Shown here piece after piece: positions 7,484 through 15,400 of a stretch of DNA of 64,000 nt (position 1 is its first letter; each line of letters begins with the position of its first letter). A model generated the notes under the pieces. It had not been told where the DNA came from. It ran no database searches and saw only the letters and a program-made list of their open reading frames with translations. The stretch spans positions 372,001 to 436,000 of the forward strand of contig NZ_LUKE01000003.1 in the NCBI RefSeq assembly GCF_001592735.1, written 5' to 3'. Source of the stretch: Bdellovibrio bacteriovorus. GTDB lineage: Bacteria > Bdellovibrionota > Bdellovibrionia > Bdellovibrionales > Bdellovibrionaceae. The position numbers and the translations under genes were made by a program.

Positions 7484-8301
7484 GGATTGAGCCCACAACG
7501 TTTAAAAATGCGTGTTTTTAAGACCAGCAATTCGGCAAATTCAGCCAAGCGTCCATCCCAGCGCCATTGAAAAGAACTGCAATCCACAAAATACGGAAAG
7601 GCATATTCGCCGTTTCGTTCTTTAAGATCGGGGTTGCTAAGATCAGCCCCTTTTGTGGCGAGCAACTTTTCCACCGAAGTCTTATGTAACAGACCTTGGG
7701 ATTCAAGCTCTAAGGAGATTTCAATCGGAGTGACAAAACCGGTTTGCGATGAAATCAAGGTTGCCGGCTTTACTGGTGTGTACACCGATTTTGAATACAC
7801 AATACGAATGAACTGAAAAAACTGAATGCCCGAAGCGCGATATTCTTCCCCGATTTGTGCGTACACGGCAGGATCCGCCTCGCCATTATCCCCAATCAAG
7901 ACGACTTTTTTAGGTTTGAATTCCTCAATCACTTCACGAAGAGCGTCAACTTTATGCGTACTGCGAGAAAGACTGCTGCGACCGATATAGCGCCCTTCTG
8001 GGAAAAGTCCTTTTTTAAGTAAACTTAAATGGCGCTTTTTCATGATCCATGTGGGAGCTCTGGATAAATACACGACCTGCATGTCGGGATTGTCCTGCAC
8101 GATCAGGTTGTACAAATCACTCATGCCCATAAAGCGACTGGAATCATCAAAGGCATAATAGATCATGTCTTTATAACTTTGAACGTGGGCCAGCTTGATG
8201 GTGTCATCGACATCGCTGACCAAAAGCGTTTGCGCGGAAGCAAAGCTGCAAGAGACAGTAACTAAGAAAGCGACTAGGAATGAAAAAAGGCCGTGTTTCA
8301 T
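7480..8301 (-). CDS. App1-like (DUF2183) phosphatase, secreted
   Basis: The 273-aa product has an N-terminal signal sequence (cleavage probably after SFASA) followed by LLVSDVDDTIK, the DxDxT motif of HAD-type phosphatases (Asp30, Asp32, Thr34). The spacing to MQVVYLSRAPTWIM and KVVLIGDNGEADPAVY (motif with GDNGExD) fits the App1 phosphatidate phosphatase catalytic domain found in fungi and many bacteria. A periplasmic location is suggested by the signal peptide. It is the first gene of the run with the Cys-rich protein and SufE; the link between these functions is unclear. Confidence 0.82.
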   Translation of the reverse strand: MKHGLFSFLVAFLVTVSCSFASAQTLLVSDVDDTIKLAHVQSYKDMIYYAFDDSSRFMGMSDLYNLIVQDNPDMQVVYLSRAPTWIMKKRHLSLLKKGLFPEGRYIGRSSLSRSTHKVDALREVIEEFKPKKVVLIGDNGEADPAVYAQIGEEYRASGIQFFQFIRIVYSKSVYTPVKPATLISSQTGFVTPIEISLELESQGLLHKTSVEKLLATKGADLSNPDLKERNGEYAFPYFVDCSSFQWRWDGRLAEFAELLVLKTRIFKRCGLNP

Positions 8302-8360
8302 GGGCCCGCTTATAGCACGAAAAACGACCTTCTTAGAATGAATTTAAGCCTTTAAATCGC

Positions 8361-8831
8361 TTAAACTCCCGAAGTTGAAAAAACGATCAGGAAGCGATCG
8401 GGAGTGGCCTCAATTGCAAACAGATTCTCCTCATCTCTAAAAGAAAAGACCCCATTTTCGGAGTGAAATTCGGCAAAAATCGCTTGAGCTGCGGCCCCGT
8501 GAACCTCAAAAGAGGCTTTATTCGGCGAAATCTGTGAAAACTGGGTTTTATGAATGTTGATCGCACATTGGTAAGCATCTTGCCCGCGGCTGTTGCAGAC
8601 GAAATTGAGAACTCTTTTTTCAGTGCTAAGTGCTTTCCCCGGCCCCATGTTGGATGGTTTTTCAGGAACATTCATCAACTCATAAAGGCGTTTTGGCGTC
8701 CCATCGACCACCCCGTCACTGGTATGAGACGCAAGGCTGATCAACATAAACGGCCCCACCATGCGACCTGAGGTTTTAGCCATAAGGGTTTGAGAAGTAA
8801 GAAGAATTAAAAGCACACTTAAGAGTTTCAT
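8361..8831 (-). CDS. Small secreted protein of unknown function
   Basis: From ATG 8831, eight bases after an AGGA site, the product is 156 aa with a signal peptide (MKLLSVLLILLTSQTLMA). The mature part contains a cysteine pair (NFVCNSRG and AYQCAINIH) and mixed beta-type sequence. An in-frame ATG at 8849 lies inside the sequence that carries the ribosome-binding site and is less likely. No family recognised. Confidence 0.6.
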   Translation of the reverse strand: MKLLSVLLILLTSQTLMAKTSGRMVGPFMLISLASHTSDGVVDGTPKRLYELMNVPEKPSNMGPGKALSTEKRVLNFVCNSRGQDAYQCAINIHKTQFSQISPNKASFEVHGAAAQAIFAEFHSENGVFSFRDEENLFAIEATPDRFLIVFSTSGV

Positions 8832-9012
8832 ACGCACAGTCCTTTGCATTTATTAAGCATAGCCCTGTGTCTAAAGTTTATTCAACCGCATTCCCAAACC
8901 TGTCATGTTAGGCCTATTACAGTCTTTTGACAAAATGACCCGTATTGAGACCGTTTTTGCCTGTATTTACAGTTACTTATGGTCACGAATCAGAGTGAAA
9001 CATCGTAAAAAA

Positions 9013-9028
9013 TGGCCCCCGCTTTGCT
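9013..9028 (+). promoter_or_regulatory. Possible sigma-54 promoter
   Basis: TGGCCCCCGCTTTGCT has GG and GC separated by 10 bases, as required for the -24/-12 elements (consensus TGGCAC-N5-TTGCW). The start of transcription would be about 9040, leaving a leader of about 40 nt before the secreted 87-aa protein gene. The -24 part is imperfect. Confidence 0.4.
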
Positions 9029-9080
9029 CTTAAGGAAGATGAGACTCTGAGAGTCAAAAAACTTTTTAAAGGGGACTATT

Positions 9081-9344
9081 ATGAAAACACTCTTAACGAT
9101 CGCAATCCTAGCTTTCTCTTGCTCTTCATTTGCTTGGAGTTCTAAGGGCGAAACTTCAAAAGAGTACACTTTCAAATACAAACTTAAAGGCGAAACCTTT
9201 GAATACAGCACTTCTAAAGGCAGCTATGAAGACGCTTTCGAAGTAGCCGCACAAAAATGCTTTAATCACTTTAAAGGCGCTGGCAAAGTCTCTGAAGACC
9301 GCGGCCTCGACATCATCGACGTTTGCGCAAACCCAAGATCTTAA
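9081..9344 (+). CDS. Small secreted protein
   Basis: The 87-aa product follows a strong ribosome-binding site (AAAGGGG, spacing 7). It has a signal peptide (MKTLLTIAILAFSCSSFAW) and a mature domain of about 68 residues with two cysteines (QKCFNHF and DVCANPRS) and a repeated K-G-E-T-(F/S) pattern (SKGETSKEY, LKGETFEY). No family recognised. A sigma-54-like element lies 53 bp upstream. Confidence 0.7.
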   Translation: MKTLLTIAILAFSCSSFAWSSKGETSKEYTFKYKLKGETFEYSTSKGSYEDAFEVAAQKCFNHFKGAGKVSEDRGLDIIDVCANPRS

Positions 9345-9419
9345 TCGCTTTGAGCTTAACGCTTGTTTTGACGGCCCGCTCCAGATTATAGTAGGTCTTT
9401 ACTAGGAGCAAAAAAAGAA

Positions 9420-9620
9420 ATGGGAATTCTTAAATCCATTGGTGAATTTTTAGTTGGCAAAGACCCTGACATTTTTGATGAAAAGGGCAACGTCTCGCAC
9501 AAACTTCCAAAGAAAAAATGGGAAGCTTGGCACAATCGCACAAAAGTAGATCCCACTTACAATTGGCGCAACCACACCGGCATCACCGGGGCTGCGAACC
9601 AAAAGAAAAAGCCTAATTAA
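9420..9620 (+). CDS. Small conserved-looking hypothetical protein
   Basis: The 66-aa product MGILKSIGEFLVGKDPDIFD... is basic at its C-terminus and has no signal peptide. An AGGAG site lies 12 bases upstream and a strong terminator follows within one base of the stop codon, supporting a real gene. The tail WEAWHNRTKVDPTYNWRNHTG is rich in aromatic residues. Function unknown. Confidence 0.65.
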   Translation: MGILKSIGEFLVGKDPDIFDEKGNVSHKLPKKKWEAWHNRTKVDPTYNWRNHTGITGAANQKKKPN

Positions 9621-9648
9621 AAAAAGGTCCCAAGCGGGACCTTTTTTT
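9621..9648 (+). terminator. Intrinsic terminator after the 66-aa protein gene
   Basis: GGTCCC and GGGACC pair around an AAGC loop, extended by A5/T7 arms, and end in a run of seven T. It could act in both directions. Confidence 0.9.
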
Positions 9649-9810
9649 ATTTCTGTTTCATCGATTTTAAAATCAGTATGGTCAGCGTTTCTGATCATTA
9701 TTCGGTCAGGAATCTAGGTTTGCAACGCCAGACTTCGTCACCTCCATGAAGCAAAGTTACTTTCTAGGTCATGAAAACTAACCTTCCCTAGTTAAATTTA
9801 AAGAGAGGCA

Positions 9811-9826
9811 TGGCATCCTGCTTGCA
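9811..9826 (+). promoter_or_regulatory. Sigma-54 promoter
   Basis: TGGCATCCTGCTTGCA matches the sigma-54 consensus TGGCAC-N5-TTGCW with one difference, and GG and GC are exactly 10 bases apart. The expected start of transcription is about 9837, 67 nt before the ATG at 9904. No housekeeping promoter is obvious here. The activator is unknown. Confidence 0.65.
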
Positions 9827-9903
9827 CAGTGACACCTCGAATTAATCTGTTTTGTCGATTGAGGGCCACGGTGCCCCTACATGCGCCGATTGGAAGGGTC
9901 ATT

Positions 9904-10590
9904 ATGAAAACAAACTTTCTTATCTACGTGATGATAGCGTTTGCCCAAACTTCGGCCCAAGCTCAGCTCATGGATCTTCCCAATCCTTTTGATGATGCCG
10001 CTAGCACACCTACCTATGAAGTTGAAGCACCTCTATCTATTGGTTCGGAGGTGGTCTTTATTCGAAATAGAAAATACGATATCGGTCTCGTCGTTGATTT
10101 CGCAGGAGATCGAGTTTGGCTAAGATCTTTAAACTCCAACACGATCCATGAAGAATCCCTAGATCGTGTTTCTGTCAAGACCGCTCAGTGTTCATCTCTT
10201 GGTTACTGTCCTAGCGACAGAGTGTTAAGCCGCTACAAAGGCATAGAATCCTCCGGTGGCGCACAGCTAGGAGAAAGGTATTCAACGGGGATTGTTCTTG
10301 GACTTTATAAGCCCAATCTGGTTGCGATAAAAGATAACGAAGATGGTCGAATTGATATTAAAGAACAGAACTCAGTTTACGGCAAAGATGTTCGTTGTGA
10401 CGCATATTCCTCGATTTGTGTTGGCGATAAGATCAACTCGAGCTACGTAAGCGGTCGCCCATACGATTATCCGGGCACCGTCTCCGGGGTCTACTCCAAT
10501 GGCGCAATCTTTATCAAAAACAACGGCCGTGAAATACAGGTATTCCTTGATCGCAACTCGTTCAAATTCAAGCAGAGCTCATCGCAATAG
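9904..10590 (+). CDS. Secreted beta-rich repeat protein of unknown function
   Basis: The 228-aa product has a signal peptide (MKTNFLIYVMIAFAQTSAQA) after a GAAGGG site. The mature part contains three related units of about 60 residues: a G-x-V-xx-(V/I) strand pattern (IGLVVDFAGDRVWL; TGIVLGLYKPNLVAI; PGTVSGVYSNGAIFI). The last two are each preceded by a short cysteine loop (CSSLGYCPSDRVLS; CDAYSSICVGDKINS). This looks like SH3-like beta-barrel repeats with one disulfide each. Expression probably depends on sigma-54. The frame is open upstream to 9829 without support. Confidence 0.7.
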   Translation: MKTNFLIYVMIAFAQTSAQAQLMDLPNPFDDAASTPTYEVEAPLSIGSEVVFIRNRKYDIGLVVDFAGDRVWLRSLNSNTIHEESLDRVSVKTAQCSSLGYCPSDRVLSRYKGIESSGGAQLGERYSTGIVLGLYKPNLVAIKDNEDGRIDIKEQNSVYGKDVRCDAYSSICVGDKINSSYVSGRPYDYPGTVSGVYSNGAIFIKNNGREIQVFLDRNSFKFKQSSSQ

Positions 10591-10818
10591 CTTTGCGCCA
10601 GTCTGATTCTGAGCACTACGTGTATCGGTGTTTATTCCTTATTTAGAAATCCAGCGACATTTTAAACCACCGGGTAATTAGCCCCTCACACCTCGCCAAC
10701 CTCGTGCAATTTGTCTCACGCCCATCGTAATAACCAACCTAGCAAACTTGAGCGACTAAAACCCGTGGCCTCGACTTTGCTTACCTTCCTTGGTTACCCC
10801 GCAACCAAAGGGAAATGA
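10591..10818. other. Intergenic region with an RBS hairpin before recQ
   Basis: This 228-bp gap has no gene. Its only visible structure is CCTTGGTT (10788-10795), which can pair with AACCAAAGG (10803-10811, one bulged A). The right arm covers the AAAGGG ribosome-binding site of the helicase gene. Confidence 0.35.
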
Positions 10819-12312
10819 ATGCGCAATTTAAATGGGTCCACTTCACCACTCCGCTCTGACTCTCCGCTTGTTCAAAAATGTCTACAGGAAGTTTTTGAAC
10901 TTAAATCCCTGCGCGAGGGGCAGGCCGAAGTGATCGATTCGGTTTTTCAAGGAAAACATACGCTCGCGGTCATGCCGACGGGGGCTGGTAAATCTTTGTG
11001 CTTTCAATTGCCCGCGATGGTACTTCCGGGCGTGACCATTGTGATTTCACCTTTGATCGCGCTGATGAAAGATCAAAAAGCCAAACTGTCGGCGTTAGAA
11101 ATCAGCACTTTAGAACTGAATAGCTTTGTCAGAGCTAAAGACCGCGATAAAGAGCGCCAAGAATTTAAAAATGGGAATACCGAGTTTATCTATGTAACGC
11201 CCGAAAAATTCGTTTCCGAAGATTTTTTATTATCAATGAAGAATATTGAGATTGATTTACTGGTGATCGATGAAGCTCACTGCATCAGCCAGTGGGGTCA
11301 TGATTTTAGGCCTGCCTACTTAAAGATTCATGAAAGCTGGAAACAGTTAAAGAAGCCTCAGATTTTAGCCCTCACCGCCACAGCCACCCAGGAAGTGATT
11401 GAAGACATCAAAGAGCAACTGTGCCTGCCGGAGCTGAATATTTTTGCCCAAAACATTTTTCGCGAGAACCTTTTTTATGAAGCTATTGTCTTAGAAAAAG
11501 AAGAAGACAAAATACCGGCATTAGAAAATATTTTAAAACTTAAAACCGGTTCAGGCATTATATATTGCGCCACGATCAAGCAAGCCGAAGCCGTTTATGA
11601 AAAACTTCACGCGGAAAATTTCCCGGTCTATATTTATCACGGAAAAATGAAGCTAGATGATCGCGTCGATCAAAGAACCGCGTTTATGGCCTCAAAAGAC
11701 GGCATCATGGTGGCCACCAATGCATTTGGAATGGGTATTGATAAACCCGACACTCGCTTGGTGGTGCATTTTAACTTCCCCGGATCCTTGGAATCTTATT
11801 ACCAGGAGTCCGGTCGCGCGGGGAGAGATCGCGAACCCGCCCAGTGCATTTTGCTGTATCTTAAAAAAGACAAAGCCACGCAAAGCTTTTTTAATGCTCG
11901 TAAGTATCCCACCTTAGAGCAGCTTCAATCACTTTACAGCGCGCTGAAGGCCATTAAAAACTCTGAAGAATTAAAGTCTTTGCTTCAAAGCCTTTCGATC
12001 CCGAAAACAAAACTGGCGGTTCTTATGGACCTGTTGAAAAAAGAGGGCGTCTTAGGCGGAAAGGGCCCTAAATTATCATTGATGAAAAAAGACCTGACAA
12101 CAGAGGATCTTAAGTCCCTTTTTAACTCTTACGAAGCCAAGAGAATGAAAGACGCCGACAAATTAAAGAAAATGATCCTTTACGCCCAAACGGCGTTATG
12201 TCGCTGGAATTATATCCTGAACTATTTCGGTGAAACAGAGCTGACGACTGTTTGCGGAAATTGCGATAATTGCGTGAAAGGATCTTCTGAACTTAAAGAA
12301 GTTTACTCATGA
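10819..12312 (+). CDS. RecQ-family ATP-dependent DNA helicase
   Basis: The 497-aa product has the RecQ superfamily-2 motifs in order: motif 0 FELKSLREGQ, Walker A MPTGAGKSLCFQLPA, DEAHCISQWGHDFRPAY (motif II and the aromatic-rich loop), TATATQEV (motif III), and ATNAFGMGIDKPDTRLVVHFNFPGS with YYQESGRAGRD (motifs V and VI). A zinc-binding end is present (CRWNYILNYFGE ... CGNCDNC). It stops there, so the winged-helix and HRDC domains of full-length RecQ (about 600 aa) are absent. It is a short RecQ, probably for DNA repair. Start at ATG 10819, 6 bases after AAAGGG. Confidence 0.92.
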   Translation: MRNLNGSTSPLRSDSPLVQKCLQEVFELKSLREGQAEVIDSVFQGKHTLAVMPTGAGKSLCFQLPAMVLPGVTIVISPLIALMKDQKAKLSALEISTLELNSFVRAKDRDKERQEFKNGNTEFIYVTPEKFVSEDFLLSMKNIEIDLLVIDEAHCISQWGHDFRPAYLKIHESWKQLKKPQILALTATATQEVIEDIKEQLCLPELNIFAQNIFRENLFYEAIVLEKEEDKIPALENILKLKTGSGIIYCATIKQAEAVYEKLHAENFPVYIYHGKMKLDDRVDQRTAFMASKDGIMVATNAFGMGIDKPDTRLVVHFNFPGSLESYYQESGRAGRDREPAQCILLYLKKDKATQSFFNARKYPTLEQLQSLYSALKAIKNSEELKSLLQSLSIPKTKLAVLMDLLKKEGVLGGKGPKLSLMKKDLTTEDLKSLFNSYEAKRMKDADKLKKMILYAQTALCRWNYILNYFGETELTTVCGNCDNCVKGSSELKEVYS

Positions 12313-12403
12313 ACCGTACTCATTTTTGCGAATATTTTTTTTTAAAATTCTTGAGAACCAGAATTTACTTTAGAAACAAACTGATTTTCCGAAGTAGAAT
12401 ACT

Positions 12404-15400
12404 ATGGGAAAATTCTGGATCGTTCTTATCATCTTGGCAGTCTTCAAATCCGCTCTGGCAGGCCCCGCTACGCTCACCTATCAAGGCCGAATCATAGATA
12501 CATCCGGCAGACCTCTGGAAAACTCAAATATTTCTTTTGAATTTGCCATCACAAATCCTTCGGGAACCTGCATATTATTTAAAGAACAGCTCAATGGTGT
12601 GGATTTAAGAAATTCCAACGGCGTCTTTGATACTCCCATCGGGGCCGGCACCAAAAGTTTTCCGCCAGACCCTAGCGTGAACCTGGTTGATGTTTTCAGT
12701 AACTCTGCAAGCCTTCAATGTGAAGGCGGCTCAACTTATAACCCGGTCGCCACCGATGGTCGCTTACTTCGTGTCCAGTTTTACGATGGAAAAGGCTGGA
12801 AACTTATTTCACCAGATAACATCATTCGCAGTGTCCCTTACGCAAATCAAGCTTCAAATAGTATGAAGCTGGGTAATAAGCTTGCTGAGGATTTTGTTTT
12901 AAAGACAAACATCCCCACGTGCGCTACGGGTTATTTATTAACCTCCACCACCGCCGGAGTTCTGACCTGCGCGGCGGATACCGGAGGCTCCAGTGGAAGT
13001 GTGAACTCTATTTCTGGTACGGGTCCCATCACTGTTGCCGAAACCGCGCCAAACTCGGGCATCTATCAAGTATCAGCGGCAATTGGAACAACGGCTTCCA
13101 CTCTTGTCGCCGGGAACGATTCTCGCATCTTGAATTCCCTGCAGATCGGCGCCACCGCCGGTGGCGGTCTTGCTGGCACCTACCCCAATCCTTCAATTGC
13201 CGACAACGCCATCACGTCCTCAAAATTAGCGGCGAACTCAGTCACTTCCGACAAGATACTTAATGGCTCCATCTCGCTCGCCGATTTAGCGCCCGGCACA
13301 GATGAGGGCCAAGTCTTTCGCTATAACGGAACGACCTGGAGTTATGCAAAATTAAACTTTGCAGATTTAACAAATGCCACTGGAAACTCCCCATGGCCTT
13401 CTTCTTCCTGCGCTGCCAATCAGTTTATCACCTGGGTGTCGGTGAGTGATGGCTTTTCATGTACCTCTTTAAACTCATCGATGATTACTTCGGCTTTAGG
13501 ATTTACTCCCTTAACAAACGCGCGAACTCTTACGGTGGGCGCGGGATTAAAGGCCGATGGCACATTGGGAGCAACAGTTGATCTTTCGGCAAATCGCACT
13601 TTAGCGATTGATGTCGGAACCGGAGCCAATCAGATTCCTCAGTTAGATGCTTTGGGGAAAATTCCAAATTCGGTTTTACCTAGTGATGCCACACTGTGGA
13701 GCTCCGATTCCGGAAATGTGTATCGATCTACGGGTAAAGTCGGAATCGGAACAACGACCCCCGCAAAAAATTTAGATATCCAAGGAAGCGGTGGAACCGG
13801 AGTGATTATTGGGGACTCTACTGGCGCGGCCGGCCTCTCCGTAAGTGGAGTGACATGGACCGGGGTCGGACTTGAACGCCAAGGCAAACGCCGCTGGCAA
13901 ATATATTCGAACATAAATGATGCAAATGATGGTACCAATGTCGGGACAGATTTTATCATCGGACGATTTAGCGATTCAGGCGCCTGGATTTCAACCCCAT
14001 TGATGATTCAACGCTCTTCCGGCAATGTGGGGATTGGCACTATCACCCCCTCGACCAAAGTTGAAGTCATCGCCGCCGACAACGCAACCGCTGTGCGCGC
14101 GCGAACCAGCGCCAATTTAAACAGTGAATCTGTTTTTTATAGCGTTCAAGATCGCGGAAGATTTGGCTATGATGGCGTTAGAAATTCCGTCGTCATCGAT
14201 GATAAAAACTCCGCCGGCTCAACAACAACAAAACACATCACCATGGATACAGCTGGCAGTGAACGCCTGAGAATCACCAGCGCGGGAGAGGTCGGCATTG
14301 GTACCACAACTCCGTGGGGAAATTTTGAGGTGGTAGCGCCCGATGCCGTGGTGAGAGCTACCGGAAGCGGGGGAAAACCCAGCGCCATTGCGTCTGCCAG
14401 AGACTTTGGCGGTACTTCCATTGCTGCGGGTGACTTGTTAGGGGGTCTTTATTTTCAAGACAAAAATACGTCAGATACAGGTTTTTTAAATAATATCGCG
14501 ACCATCTTAGGCTCTATTGATGCCACCGGTGGAACAACTCGTCACAAAGGACGAATTACTTTCAACACCAGTGACGGCACTAACGTCACGGAAAGACTGC
14601 GAATTGATTCTGGCGGCAATGTGGGGATCGGTACGACCTCCCCTACTTACAAACTTGATGTTAATGGTTCGGCGAACTTTGCAAGTTTGTATATTAATGG
14701 TGTTTTATTTAATGGAGCTTCCAACAGTAATGGAGTGAGCGCGGGCGGTGGGCAGGTTACATCTGTCACGCAAACCTCAACAGATGCAGCATCCGGTGCT
14801 CGATCTGCCATCGTCGTTCAAAATAATGGAACCGGTGGCGCCAATGAGTATAACTTCATCGCAAAAAATGCGGCGGGAACTACGACTTCTTATATACGTC
14901 AAGACGGGACCGCTTGGTTTGGTGGACCCATCACGACCACCGGGTCTTTAAACAGTGCGACTTTGTATACGCCATTTATTTATGGCGGAAATACCTCGTC
15001 CCAAAATCTTACTTTAGAATCTACTTCGCACGCCACCAAAGGATCTATAGTCCTGCAACCCAATGGCGGCAAGGTCGGTATTGGTACGACCACCACTCCG
15101 GACTACAACCTCACCGTCACCACCACGCAGTCGGCACCGCTTAATGGTTTGGCTTTAGGGTTTGCCGTGGATAGAAAACCTGCATCGGGTACTGCCGCTA
15201 ACGGAATAAGTTCGGGGCTCGTCTTCAGAGCCGCAAATGACGCTGGAGCACTTAAAGGTTCGTCGGATATTCACGGTATTCTGACAAATGTCACCGACGG
15301 CAGTGAAACTGGGGATCTTGTCATACGCACAAGAAAAAGCGGGACCCTTAATGAGGTCTTAAGAATCACATCAGATGGAAATTTGGGCGTACATACCTCC

